From Sphingomonadales bacterium (GTDB lineage: Bacteria > Pseudomonadota > Alphaproteobacteria > Sphingomonadales > Sphingomonadaceae), in NCBI GenBank assembly GCA_025351405.1, contig JANXVZ010000006.1:62001-126000 (forward strand): DNA of 64,000 nt, in the 5' to 3' direction. Within the stretch, counting starts at the first letter, position 1. Each line of letters opens with the position of its first letter. This document shows positions 9,055-17,816 of the stretch, piece by piece. The notes beneath the pieces were generated by a model, which was given only the letters and a program-made list of their open reading frames with translations, did not search any database and was not told the DNA's origin. The position numbers were made by a program, and so were the translations under genes.

Positions 9055-11067
9055 TCATTGTGGCGCAGGCGGCGGTTCGTCCTCCGGCGGCGGCTCGTCG
9101 GCGCGGTCGCGTGCGGCGCGCAGGCGGCGGGCGGCTTCGGCAATATGCTTCGGATCGATCCGGCCATCGCTGACATCGCCGACAACCCCGGTCACCGCGT
9201 CGAGGGCCTTGCCGGCTTCGCCGCCAATTGCATCACCCAGGAACGCACCGATATCGCCGATTGTGCCGGTTCGCGGGTGTTCTGGGGCGTTGAGCAAGCC
9301 TTCGCGGGTCAGCGCGGCGGTCATGAAGCGTTTCCACAGCCTGGCCGGGGCAGCGCCGCCGACAACGCCGTTCATCGGGCTGTTGTCGTCGTTGCCGAGC
9401 CAGACACCCACCACCAGGTCGCCGGCAAACCCGATGAACAGCGCGTCGTGATGGTTCTGCGTCGTGCCGGTCTTGCCATAGGTGGCGATCGGCAAGCGGG
9501 CGGCGACGCCGGTGCCGTTTCGCACTGCCGATTGCAGCAGCTCGAGCATCGGCGCGCGCGCTGGCCACGGCGTCAAGGCGCGGGCGGTGGCCTTGACTGC
9601 GCCAAGCACGCCGCCTTCCGGGGCAATGGGCAACGCCGTTGCCAGAACCGGGCGGCTGCCGGCCGCAACGGCGGCATAGCTCTGCGTCATCTCCAGCAGG
9701 GTGATCGGCGAAGTCCCCAGCGCCATGGCGGGATATTCGCTGATCGGCGCCGTGACCCCCAATTTGCGGGCCTCTGCGATTACGGCGGCTGTGCCCACCT
9801 GCTGCGCCAACCGCACGGCGGCGACGTTCGAGGAGGCGGCAAAGGCGGTGGCGAGGCTGATGCGACCGCGGTATTTGCCCTCGTCGTTCCGCGGGGAATA
9901 ATCGCCAAGCGTCAAGGGTGTGTCGTCGACGCTGTCGCCCGGCCGCATCCCGGCATTCAGCGCTGCAAGGTAGACGAAAAGCTTGAACGACGACCCCGGC
10001 TGGCGCTGCGCCTGGGTGGCCCGGTTGAACGGCGTTGCGGCATAATCCGTGCCACCCACCATGGCGACGACGCGGCCGTCGCGCCGCATGGCGACAAGCG
10101 CCGCCTGGCCGATGCCGAGGCTGCGGCCATTGGCGATGGTCTCGTGGACGGCGCGTTCGGCTTCGCGCTGCAATCGGGGATCGAGCGTGGTGCGAACTTG
10201 GGTGTCGCCATATTGCGCGGCGTCGACGCTGGCACGGGCCTGGGGCAACGCCCAGTCGGCAAAGTAACTGCCGCTCGGCAAGGTGCTGCGGCCAGGGGTG
10301 TAGCGCGCCGGCGTGGCATTGGCGGCCGCGCGCGGCGATATGGCACCGGTTTCGACCATCGCCTGCAACACCAGCGCGGCGCGGTCGCGTGCAGCGCCCA
10401 GGTGCCGGCTCGGTGCCAGCCGTGACGGCGCCTGGACCAGGCCCGCCAGCATTGCAGCCTGACCGAGCGTCAGATGTTCCGGGGTGGTATCGAAATAGAT
10501 GCGCGAGGCAGACCGGATGCCATAGGCGCCATCGCCATAATAGACGCTCGACAGATAGCGCTCGAGAATTGCGTCCTTCGACAGCCGCGCTTCGAGCCAG
10601 AAGGCAATGATCACCTCCTGCAGCTTGCGCTTGAGGCTGCGGTCGGCGGACAGGAAGCTGGTCTTGGCCAGTTGCTGGGTGATCGTCGACCCGCCCTGGG
10701 TGACGCCGCCGGCCTCGACGTTGCGAGTCAGCGCCCGAGCGATGCCGCGCGGGTCAATGCCCCAATGGCTGCGAAACCGCCGGTCCTCGATGGCAATCAG
10801 CGCGTTGGGCACATAGGCCGGCAACCGCCGGATATCGACCGGCGCCTCCTTGTAGTCGCCGCGTCGCGCGATAGGTGTTCCATCGGCCGCGACCAGCAGC
10901 AGCGAAGGCAGTTTCGACGGCTCCAGCGCCCGGCCAAGCGGCGCGGACACCAGCAGCCAGGCCAGCAGGGCGATGGCGAGGCCGATGAATATCGCGACAG
11001 CCGGCAGCAGGTAATGTCGCCAGCGGCGGCGCGGCGGGGTGACGACAGGGCCCGCCGCCTCTGTCAT
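9055..11067 (-). CDS. bifunctional penicillin-binding protein, class A (PBP1-type)
   Basis: A 670-residue inner-membrane enzyme that polymerises glycan strands and crosslinks peptidoglycan. There is one N-terminal transmembrane helix (about 18-42). The GT51 transglycosylase domain has the catalytic EDRRF (Glu94) and the GGSTITQQLAK motif (125-135). The transpeptidase domain has the nucleophile Ser359 in SSFK (359-362), SSN near 412-414 and KTG at 532-534. The C-terminus is a short charged Pro/Glu tail. It starts with an ATGA overlap on prfC. It is shorter than PBP1A proteins with the inserted OB domain, which fits a PBP1A/1C-like subtype. Confidence 0.93.
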   Translation of the reverse strand: MTEAAGPVVTPPRRRWRHYLLPAVAIFIGLAIALLAWLLVSAPLGRALEPSKLPSLLLVAADGTPIARRGDYKEAPVDIRRLPAYVPNALIAIEDRRFRSHWGIDPRGIARALTRNVEAGGVTQGGSTITQQLAKTSFLSADRSLKRKLQEVIIAFWLEARLSKDAILERYLSSVYYGDGAYGIRSASRIYFDTTPEHLTLGQAAMLAGLVQAPSRLAPSRHLGAARDRAALVLQAMVETGAISPRAAANATPARYTPGRSTLPSGSYFADWALPQARASVDAAQYGDTQVRTTLDPRLQREAERAVHETIANGRSLGIGQAALVAMRRDGRVVAMVGGTDYAATPFNRATQAQRQPGSSFKLFVYLAALNAGMRPGDSVDDTPLTLGDYSPRNDEGKYRGRISLATAFAASSNVAAVRLAQQVGTAAVIAEARKLGVTAPISEYPAMALGTSPITLLEMTQSYAAVAAGSRPVLATALPIAPEGGVLGAVKATARALTPWPARAPMLELLQSAVRNGTGVAARLPIATYGKTGTTQNHHDALFIGFAGDLVVGVWLGNDDNSPMNGVVGGAAPARLWKRFMTAALTREGLLNAPEHPRTGTIGDIGAFLGDAIGGEAGKALDAVTGVVGDVSDGRIDPKHIAEAARRLRAARDRADEPPPEDEPPPAPQ

Positions 11068-12644
11068 GCGCGTTCACGCGTTGCGCTGAAGCGGATATCG
11101 CTTTCGCGACCCGACACATAGTTCAATTCCCATGTGTCGCGCGCCATGAATACCGGCGCGCCGTCCCGGTCCTCGGCCATGGCAGGGCGGTGCTCCTGCA
11201 TGAAGCGCTTGAGCACCGTCGCATCGCCGGTCACCCAGCGCGCCGTCTCGAATGGCGAGGCTTCGAACGAGGCGGCGACGCGATATTCGGCATCGAGGCG
11301 GCTGATCAGCACTTCGAGCTGGAGTTGCCCGACGACGCCGACGATCCATTGCGAACCGATCATCGGCTTGAAAAGCTGCGTAACGCCTTCCTCCGCCATG
11401 TCGGTCAGTGCGGTGCGCAACTGCTTCGATTTGGTCGGGTCGCCGAGGCGGACGCGGCGCAGGATCTCGGGGGCAAAGTTGGGGATGCCGGTGAAGGTGA
11501 CATCGTCCTTTTCGACGAGAGAGTCGCCAACCCGCAGCACGCCGTGGTTGGGGATGCCGATGATATCGCCGGGAAAAGCCTCGTCGGCAATCTCGCGGTC
11601 CTGGGCGAAAAAGAAGATGGGGGAATTGATGGCGATGGCCTTGCCGGTCGCCACTTGCCGCAATTTCATGCCGCGACGGAACTTGCCCGATGCGATGCGC
11701 AGGAAGGCGATGCGATCGCGGTGCTGGGGGTTCATGTTGGCCTGCACCTTGAAGACAAACCCCGATACCTGGGCATCGTCCGGCTTGACCGCTTCAGGCA
11801 GTGCCGGCTGCGGGCGCGGGCTGGGGGCAAATTCGGCCAGCGCATCGATCAACGCCTCGACGCCGAAATCCTTCAGCGCCGAACCGAACAGTACCGGGGT
11901 CAATGCGCCCTTGCGATATAGCTCTGCATCGAGCGTCGCATAGCCGCCCAGCGCCAGCTCGGCCTGGTCGCGCAGCCGCTGCGCGATCGGCCCGCAGAGG
12001 CTGTCGATCTGCGGATCGCCAAGGCCGCTGGTCTGGACGGTTTCGCCGGCGGCGTTGGTGCCGGTGCCGTCGGGCTTGAGGAATTTGTGGGTGCGAAGAT
12101 CGTATAGTCCCTTGAACTCGCCGCCCATGCCGGCCGGCCAGTTGAGCGGTGCTACGTCGAGTGCCAGCATGTCGGCGACTTCGTCGAGCAGCTCGAAGGG
12201 GTCGCGCCCTTCGCGATCGACCTTGTTGATGAAGGTTATGATCGGAACATCGCGCAGGCGGCAGACCTCGAACAGCTTGCGGGTCTGCGCTTCGATACCG
12301 CGCGCCGCATCGATGACCATCACGGCGGAATCGACGGCAGTCAGGGTGCGATAGGTGTCTTCACTGAAATCTTCATGCCCCGGCGTATCGAGCAGGTTGA
12401 ACATCATGCCGCCTCGCTCGAAGGTCATCACCGATGAGGTCACCGAAATGCCGCGCGCCTGCTCGATCTTCATCCAGTCCGAACGTGCCCGGCGATTTTG
12501 GCCGCGGGCGCGCACTTCGCCGGCCATGTGGATGGCGCCGCCGAACAGCAGCAGTTTCTCGGTCAGCGTCGTCTTGCCGGCGTCGGGGTGCGAAATGATC
12601 GCAAAGGTGCGACGGGGCGCAGAGGCATTCGTGATGGGGGCCAT
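11064..12644 (-). CDS. prfC: peptide chain release factor 3
   Basis: A 526-residue GTPase that recycles RF1/RF2 from the ribosome after peptide release. The start at 12644 (MAPIT) puts the P-loop SHPDAGKTT at residues 18-26; the longer frame to 12857 looks non-coding. DTPGHEDF and NKVDREGRDPFELLDE are the G3 and G4 regions, and the ARSDWMKIEQARGISVTSSV stretch is typical of RF3 rather than EF-G. The downstream PBP gene overlaps by 4 nt, which is an unusual pairing and suggests co-transcription. The divergent carboxypeptidase gene shares the 188-nt upstream gap. Confidence 0.96.
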   Translation of the reverse strand: MAPITNASAPRRTFAIISHPDAGKTTLTEKLLLFGGAIHMAGEVRARGQNRRARSDWMKIEQARGISVTSSVMTFERGGMMFNLLDTPGHEDFSEDTYRTLTAVDSAVMVIDAARGIEAQTRKLFEVCRLRDVPIITFINKVDREGRDPFELLDEVADMLALDVAPLNWPAGMGGEFKGLYDLRTHKFLKPDGTGTNAAGETVQTSGLGDPQIDSLCGPIAQRLRDQAELALGGYATLDAELYRKGALTPVLFGSALKDFGVEALIDALAEFAPSPRPQPALPEAVKPDDAQVSGFVFKVQANMNPQHRDRIAFLRIASGKFRRGMKLRQVATGKAIAINSPIFFFAQDREIADEAFPGDIIGIPNHGVLRVGDSLVEKDDVTFTGIPNFAPEILRRVRLGDPTKSKQLRTALTDMAEEGVTQLFKPMIGSQWIVGVVGQLQLEVLISRLDAEYRVAASFEASPFETARWVTGDATVLKRFMQEHRPAMAEDRDGAPVFMARDTWELNYVSGRESDIRFSATRERA

Positions 12645-12832
12645 GGTCGCGGGGCTTTGGCAGGGAGTCCGATTTGGCGCAATGGGGACGCCTATTTTGC
12701 AGCGGCGCGCACCGGCGCTTGCAGGCGCGGCAGTCCGCAAGGCCCGTGCGGTGAACAGCGTGTGCAGCCGCCTTCCCCCCGGACTCAAATGAGGATACAC
12801 TGGCCTCTCGCCGTGGTGGCGGGGGATTTGCA

Positions 12833-13807
12833 TTGCAAGCCAAGGTGTTCGGTTCATTGCTTCGGATCGCGGTTGCGCTTGCCGGGCTAGTGTCTGGAAA
12901 TGCCGCCGCTGCGTCGAGCCTTTACGAGGTTCCGAAATACGCCGCGATCATGATCAACAGCGGCACCGGCGAGGTGCTGTATGCCCGCCAGGCCGACGCG
13001 CTGCGCTATCCTGCCTCGATCACCAAGGTGATGACGCTGTATGTTGCCTTTGAGGAGTTGCGCGCCGGGCGGCTGCGCGAGGGCGACCTCATCACCATCT
13101 CGCGCACCGCCGCGATGCAGCCGCCGTCCAAGCTCGGCCTGAAGCCCGGCAGCACGATCAGCGTCCGTGAGGCCATGGGGGTGATCGCGACTCGATCCGC
13201 CAACGATATCGCAGTGGCGCTTGCCGAACATATCGCCGGCAGCGAAGCCGCCTTTGCAGCGCGGATGACCGCCACGGCGCACCGCATCGGCATGGCGCGA
13301 TCGACATTCCTCAATGCCAGCGGCCTGCCTCGGCTTGGCCATATGACCACGGCGCGCGACATTGCCACGTTGTCCCGAGCCGTCGTTCGCGAATTTCCCC
13401 AATATTATCCGATCTTCAGCCGGGTCTCGGTCGATTATGAGGGCCAGACCATCGGCAACCACAACCATCTGCTGACCACGCTTCCCGGCGTCGATGGCAT
13501 AAAGACCGGGTACACCAACGCCGCCGGCTTTACGCTCGCCGCATCGGCCGCGCATGACGGCGTGCGGCTCATCGCGGTGGTGCTGGGCGGTCCCAACCGC
13601 ATGATGCGCGACAACAATGTCACCGACCTGCTCGATACCGGCTTTGAAGTGCTGACCCGGCGGTCACGCGGCGACTATACCACGGTGGCCGAAAACTTTG
13701 CCGAGCCCGATGATCTGTCCGATGGAGTGATGGACCGGCTGGCGGCTGAAGGCCCGGCAATGGGTGGCACAATGTTGACCAGCAGCGCGCCCAACCCGCG
13801 CAAGTGA
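12833..13807 (+). CDS. D-alanyl-D-alanine carboxypeptidase (PBP5/6-like)
   Basis: A 324-residue penicillin-binding enzyme that trims the terminal D-Ala of peptidoglycan stem peptides in the periplasm. The signal peptide covers about residues 1-27 (SLLRIAVALAGLVSGNAAAA). The SxxK motif is SITK at 62-65, SAN at 122-124 and KTG at 224-226. The TTG at 12833 is supported by GGGGGA seven nt upstream. The C-terminal PBP5 domain is short, so membrane anchoring is uncertain. Confidence 0.93.
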   Translation: MQAKVFGSLLRIAVALAGLVSGNAAAASSLYEVPKYAAIMINSGTGEVLYARQADALRYPASITKVMTLYVAFEELRAGRLREGDLITISRTAAMQPPSKLGLKPGSTISVREAMGVIATRSANDIAVALAEHIAGSEAAFAARMTATAHRIGMARSTFLNASGLPRLGHMTTARDIATLSRAVVREFPQYYPIFSRVSVDYEGQTIGNHNHLLTTLPGVDGIKTGYTNAAGFTLAASAAHDGVRLIAVVLGGPNRMMRDNNVTDLLDTGFEVLTRRSRGDYTTVAENFAEPDDLSDGVMDRLAAEGPAMGGTMLTSSAPNPRK

Positions 13808-13817
13808 GTGCCGCAGG

Positions 13818-14207
13818 TTGACTGGCGCACGCCGCACCATCGTTTCGGGATCGCGCTTTGAACCGTTGATCGGCTATGCCCGCGCCGTTGTTGTCGGGGG
13901 CATGGTCTATGTCTCGGGCACCACCGGCAGCGACCCGGTGACAGGGCTCATGCCCGACACGGTCACCGACCAGTGCCGCAATGCGCTGGCGACCATCGGC
14001 AAGGCGCTGGCCGAAGCGGGTGCCGGGTTCGGCGACGTCGTCAGGGTCCGCTACATCCTCCCCAACCCGGCTGATTTCGAGTCCTGCTGGCCGCTGCTGC
14101 GCGAGACATTTGCAGCGGCGCCGCCTGCCGCCACGATGATCGCAGCAGGCGTTATCGATCCGGCAATGAAGATCGAGATCGAATTGACGGCCGTTCTGCC
14201 GGCGTGA
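13818..14207 (+). CDS. RidA family protein
   Basis: A 129-residue protein of the RidA/YjgF/UK114 family, many members of which deaminate reactive enamines and imines. The family features VVVGGMVYVSGTTG, a central QCRNALATIGKALAEAG helix, and a C-terminal IEIELTAVLP strand are visible. It begins with TTG 10 nt after the carboxypeptidase stop, so it is probably co-transcribed. The exact substrate is unknown, and the archetypal arginine context (VRVRYI) is only roughly conserved, so it may be a divergent RidA subgroup. Confidence 0.82.
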   Translation: MTGARRTIVSGSRFEPLIGYARAVVVGGMVYVSGTTGSDPVTGLMPDTVTDQCRNALATIGKALAEAGAGFGDVVRVRYILPNPADFESCWPLLRETFAAAPPAATMIAAGVIDPAMKIEIELTAVLPA

Positions 14208-14239
14208 CGTCGCGGCAGTTCGGGCTGTGCCGCGGTGTG

Positions 14240-14986
14240 TCAGGGCTTGCGAAACCGGTAGTAAAAGCGGTCGGTCTTGCCGCGCACGCTCGGGTCGAAC
14301 ACCAGCGTATCGGGATTATCCCCGGGCACCCGCAGCACGTCGACCGCATCGACGAAGACGAAGCCGGCCTTTTCAAAATCGGCCCGCACCACGGCGGGGT
14401 CGATGCGATGCACCTTGTCGACCTGGACACGGGTATCGCCACCGGGACGTCCGACATGATCGATGACAATGACGATGCCGCCCTTCTTCAGGGCGCGGAA
14501 CAGCCGCGCGTTGAACAGCGCCGGATCGGTGCGCGGAAACTGGTATTTCTCGCTGGTCCAGTACAGGTCGTGGTAGGTCAGGTGGAAAAAGGCTGCGTCG
14601 AGGTCGCCGGGAAGCGCCGCTTCACCGGGCAACGCTGCGATAATGGTGACGTTTCGCGTCCGCGCCAGCAGGTCGTCCCACGCTGCCTTGGCCTTGGGGT
14701 CGGCGAGGCCGCGCGGCTGCTCGAGCGCGAACACCTTGCCACCAGGTCCGACCAGCCGGCCGAGCAATTCGGAATAATAGCCAGCGCCGGCCATGACATC
14801 GAGCACACGGTCGCCCGGCTTTATACCCGATGCACCGAGTATTTCGAGCGGATGGCGCCCGGCGTCCTGCGCGACCAGCGTGTCAGGACGGCCGGCGAGC
14901 GAAACATCTGCCGGGCGCACGGCCGCCATCGCCGGTAGCGCCAGCAGCATCATCGCGGCAACCGCGCTTGCGCAAACCCGTATCAT
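14240..14986 (-). CDS. exported class I methyltransferase-like protein
   Basis: A 248-residue protein with a clear signal peptide (VCASAVAAMMLLALPAMAA) followed by a Rossmann-like SAM-dependent methyltransferase fold. DVMAGAGYYSELLG is motif I, VFALEQ motif II, and GGIVIVIDHVGRPGG a post-motif strand. Predicted periplasmic methyltransferases of this kind are common in sphingomonads and other proteobacteria, and their substrate is unknown. I chose the Met at 14986 because it begins the signal peptide. The longer frame runs through a small tandem repeat. It converges with the RidA gene. Confidence 0.85.
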   Translation of the reverse strand: MIRVCASAVAAMMLLALPAMAAVRPADVSLAGRPDTLVAQDAGRHPLEILGASGIKPGDRVLDVMAGAGYYSELLGRLVGPGGKVFALEQPRGLADPKAKAAWDDLLARTRNVTIIAALPGEAALPGDLDAAFFHLTYHDLYWTSEKYQFPRTDPALFNARLFRALKKGGIVIVIDHVGRPGGDTRVQVDKVHRIDPAVVRADFEKAGFVFVDAVDVLRVPGDNPDTLVFDPSVRGKTDRFYYRFRKP

Positions 14987-15010
14987 CTGTGTCACCCCGC
15001 CTGAAATCTC

Positions 15011-15055
15011 GCTGCCCAGTGTACCGCTACCCTGTGTACCGCTGCCCCGTGTATC
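15011..15055. repeat. 15-bp tandem repeat, three copies
   Basis: Three adjacent copies of a 15-bp unit of the form GCTRCCCNGTGTAYC at 15011-15025, 15026-15040 and 15041-15055, with a few substitutions. It lies just upstream of the exported methyltransferase gene, inside its probable leader or promoter region, between two divergent genes. The unit is a multiple of three, so the reverse strand would encode repeated Gly-Ser-Gly-Thr if translated. I take it as non-coding. Confidence 0.7.
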
Positions 15056-15158
15056 GGTGCCGTAATGCACGAAGTGGTGCCGGGCAAACAGTCCTCTTTG
15101 CGCCATAACCCACAGTTGCCGCGTGACCCATCCCGGCAACCACGCTAGCGTTCGCGCC

Positions 15159-15593
15159 ATGTCTCCGGAAAAACTGTTCAGCCTTGCCAGCACGATCGCG
15201 CTCGTCGGCTGGGTCATCCTTGCACTCGCACCATTTCGCCGACTGTCCGCCATTACCGCGGCGCGGTTGATCGCTGCCTTGTTGTGCGGAGGCTATGCGG
15301 CACTGCTCATCCACGCCTTTACCGCCGGGCCGGGGTTGCCGCGCGGCGGCAACTTCACATCGCTGGCCGGTGTCGCGGTGTTGCTGGGCAGCCCGATGGG
15401 GTTGCTGGCCGGGTGGGTACATTACCTGTCGTTCGACCTGTTCATCGGATCTTGGGAGGTGGCCGATTCCCCCTCGCACATCCCGCACTGGTTGCTGCTG
15501 CCATGCCTGTTGCTGACCTTCATGGCCGGGCCGATCGGGCTGCTGCTCTATCTGTGCATCAAGGCGACCAGAACTTTTGGGCAGCAGCGATGA
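15159..15593 (+). CDS. ABA4-like (DUF4281) membrane protein
   Basis: A 144-residue integral membrane protein with about four hydrophobic helices. It has the family signature around GSPMGLLAGWVHYLSFDLFIGSWE, then PHWLLLPCLLLTFMAGPIGLLLYL. The family is named after plant ABA4, needed for neoxanthin formation; bacterial members are often in carotenoid-producing species. I chose the ATG at 15159 (MSPEKLF) because it directly starts the hydrophobic region. It overlaps the DUF1289 gene by 4 nt. A link to carotenoid modification here is inference. Confidence 0.8.
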   Translation: MSPEKLFSLASTIALVGWVILALAPFRRLSAITAARLIAALLCGGYAALLIHAFTAGPGLPRGGNFTSLAGVAVLLGSPMGLLAGWVHYLSFDLFIGSWEVADSPSHIPHWLLLPCLLLTFMAGPIGLLLYLCIKATRTFGQQR

Positions 15594-15814
15594 CAAATGG
15601 CGATGCCGGCTCCATATCGCCTGCGATGACTGTGCGATCTCCCTGCAACAACGTCTGCCGCATCGATTCTCGCACCGGCTGGTGCGAAGGCTGTCGCCGC
15701 ACCGCGGACGAAATCACCCGCTGGCCGCTGGCGAGCGAAGCCGAGCAGCGTGCCATTCTCGCGGCGCTTCCCGCCCGTGAAGCGCCGCGCAAGCGCCTGG
15801 GTGTCCGCTGGTGA
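15590..15814 (+). CDS. DUF1289 cysteine-rich small protein
   Basis: A 74-residue DUF1289 protein, recognised by its short cysteine pattern CNNVCRI followed by GWCEGCRRTADEI and a conserved Trp. The four cysteines probably bind a metal ion. The function is unknown; members are widespread in proteobacteria. It starts in an ATGA overlap with the ABA4-like gene and ends in a GTGA overlap with the monooxygenase gene, so the three are one transcription unit. Confidence 0.85.
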   Translation: MTNGDAGSISPAMTVRSPCNNVCRIDSRTGWCEGCRRTADEITRWPLASEAEQRAILAALPAREAPRKRLGVRW

Positions 15815-16821
15815 TTCTCTCCGCGCTCGACCAGACGCCGATTGCGGTGGGCATGGCGCCCGCACAGGCGTTGGCCAACAGCATCGACCTTGCGAGGCAT
15901 TGCGAGGCGCTCGGCTACCATCGTTTTTGGCTGGCGGAGCACCATGCCTCTCCTGCGCTGGCCGGAAGTGCGCCGGAGATTCTCATTGCCGCGATCGCTG
16001 CCGCAACGACGCGGATGCGGATCGGCTCGGGCGGGGTGATGCTGCCGCATTATTCGCCGTTGAAGGTCGCCGAACAGTTCAGCCTGCTCGCCGGGCTTTA
16101 TCCCGGGCGCATCGATCTTGGTCTCGGGCGTGCGCCGGGCAGCGACCAGCGCACGGCTGTGGCGTTGCAGCGCGACCGCCGCCAGCAGGCGCCGTATGAT
16201 TTTCCCCAGCAGCTCGCCGAATTGCTGGGCTATCTCGAAAATTCCTTGCCGGCCGATCATCCGTTCGCGGCCTACGCCGCAACCCTGCCGGGCCTTCCTG
16301 AAGCGCCGGAACCCTGGGTCCTCGGCTCGTCGCCCGACAGTGCGGGCTTCGCCGCCGATCTCGGCCTACCCTATTGCTTTGCCGATTTCATCAATGCCCG
16401 CGGCGCGCCGATGGCAGCAGCCTATCGCGCCAGTTTCATGCCGCGCCATCCCGGCGGAAGGCCGCATATCATGGTGGCCGTCTGGACCGTTGCCGCCGAT
16501 AGCGATGCCGAGGCTGAACGCCTCGCCGCCCCGGCGCGGATGATGATGGCGCATCTGCTCAGCGGCCGGTCGATCGCGGTGCCTGATCCGGATACCGCCA
16601 TCGCCTGGCTTGCCGCCAATCCCGCCATGGCACAGGGCCGTGGCGGCCGGCGGGTCGTGGCCGGTTCACCCGAAACAGTGCGGCGCGGGCTGCTGGGCGT
16701 CGCCGCCGAATATGGCGCCGATGAAGTGATGCTGGTCAACATCCTCCATGACCATGACAGCCGGCGCCGCAGCTATGAACTGGCAATGGCGGCAATGACG
16801 GATCGGGCGCAGGCGGCTTGA
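15811..16821 (+). CDS. LLM class flavin-dependent oxidoreductase
   Basis: A 336-residue protein of the luciferase-like monooxygenase superfamily, which uses reduced FMN or F420-type chemistry on unknown substrates. Family landmarks are FWLAEHH near residue 40, RMRIGSGGVMLPHYSPLKVAEQF, and LYPGRIDLGLGRAPG near 95-110. The GTG start overlaps the DUF1289 stop. This subgroup (MsnO8-like) is widespread and poorly defined. There is no nearby gene for a flavin reductase or for a transport system that would suggest a substrate. Confidence 0.9.
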   Translation: MILSALDQTPIAVGMAPAQALANSIDLARHCEALGYHRFWLAEHHASPALAGSAPEILIAAIAAATTRMRIGSGGVMLPHYSPLKVAEQFSLLAGLYPGRIDLGLGRAPGSDQRTAVALQRDRRQQAPYDFPQQLAELLGYLENSLPADHPFAAYAATLPGLPEAPEPWVLGSSPDSAGFAADLGLPYCFADFINARGAPMAAAYRASFMPRHPGGRPHIMVAVWTVAADSDAEAERLAAPARMMMAHLLSGRSIAVPDPDTAIAWLAANPAMAQGRGGRRVVAGSPETVRRGLLGVAAEYGADEVMLVNILHDHDSRRRSYELAMAAMTDRAQAA

Positions 16822-16872
16822 CACGCGGCCGCCGCCGCCTTTCTTGGGCCTGATACTGCCAGTCGAGGTTCC

Positions 16873-17325
16873 GTGCCACCACCCAAACGCATCCTCGCCA
16901 TCGCGTCCGGAGGGGGGCATTTCGTCCAGCTCCTGCGGCTCCGGCCGGCCTGGCAGGGCCATGACGTGACCTATGCCACCGTCCATGCCGCCTCGGCCTC
17001 CGATGTTGCCCCGGCACGGTTGTTGACGTTCCGCGATGTCAGCCGCGCCGATTGGTGGCGGTTGCCGCTGGCGCTTTGGGACATTGCAGGCATCCTGTTG
17101 CGGGTGCGCCCGCAGGTTATCATCACCACAGGTGCGCTTCCGCCTCTGCTGGCTCTTGCCCTGGCGCGACCCTTCGGGGTGCGGACGCTGTGGGTCGACA
17201 GTATCGCCAATTCAGAGGTGCTGTCGGGTTCCGGGCGCCACGCCGCCAAGGTGGCGACACAGGTGATAACGCAGTGGCGTGACCTTGCGATATCACCGGT
17301 CGATCATTGGGGCAGCGTGCTTTGA
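16873..17325 (+). CDS. PssD/Alg14-like glycosyltransferase subunit
   Basis: A 150-residue protein similar to PssD and eukaryotic Alg14, the membrane-attached half of a split GT28-type glycosyltransferase used in polysaccharide assembly. It has the N-terminal ASGGGHFVQLLRLRPAW loop, VIITTGALPPLLALALA, and LWVDSIANSEVLSGSG. It starts with GTG. The next gene encodes the partner half, and the stop codon overlaps that gene's start. Confidence 0.85.
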   Translation: MPPPKRILAIASGGGHFVQLLRLRPAWQGHDVTYATVHAASASDVAPARLLTFRDVSRADWWRLPLALWDIAGILLRVRPQVIITTGALPPLLALALARPFGVRTLWVDSIANSEVLSGSGRHAAKVATQVITQWRDLAISPVDHWGSVL

Positions 17326-17816
17326 ACGGCGGCGTCTTTGTGTCGGTGGGCTCGATGATGCCGTTCGATCGCCTGGTGCGCGCCATGGATGAATGGGCCC
17401 GCGAAAACCCGCAAGTTCCGGTCGAAATCCAGATCGGTCGTGGCCGATACGAGCCGCGCCACGCCCGCTGCGTGCGATTGATTCCGGTTGTCGAATATCG
17501 TGCCCGTGTCGCTGCCGCGTCGTTGTTCGTTGCCCACGCCGGCATGGGCTCCATCATCGCCGCGATCGAGGCGGGCAAGCCCCTGCTGATGCTGCCGCGC
17601 CTGCAGGCCGAAGGCGAGCACAATACCGATCACCAACTGGCGACGGCACGCTCTATAGGGGCGCGGCCGGGCCTTCATATCGCCGCCGACGCTGCGGACC
17701 TGAAGCGGCAGGCTTCTGCGCTGCTGTCGGATAGCGGCGCGCCCCCGGCACCAATCGCCCGATTTGCCGATAGCGGCTTTACCAATCGCATCCGCACCTT
17801 CATCGAAGCTGCATGA
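17322..17816 (+). CDS. PssE/Alg13-like glycosyltransferase catalytic subunit
   Basis: A protein of about 164 residues equivalent to PssE/Alg13, the C-terminal nucleotide-sugar-binding half of a GT28-fold glycosyltransferase. It shows VFVSVGSMMPFDRLVRAMD at the start, FVAHAGMGSIIAAIEAGKPLLMLPR in the middle (donor-binding loop) and HNTDHQLATA. The TTG at 17322 overlaps the PssD stop; 17307 is an alternative TTG. The pair is isolated from other exopolysaccharide genes, so the sugar and acceptor are unknown. Confidence 0.85.
   Translation: MNGGVFVSVGSMMPFDRLVRAMDEWARENPQVPVEIQIGRGRYEPRHARCVRLIPVVEYRARVAAASLFVAHAGMGSIIAAIEAGKPLLMLPRLQAEGEHNTDHQLATARSIGARPGLHIAADAADLKRQASALLSDSGAPPAPIARFADSGFTNRIRTFIEAA

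Noticed and set aside
9058-10425. 455-codon plus-strand frame over the PBP gene
   Set aside because: Antisense to a clear penicillin-binding protein; no domains.
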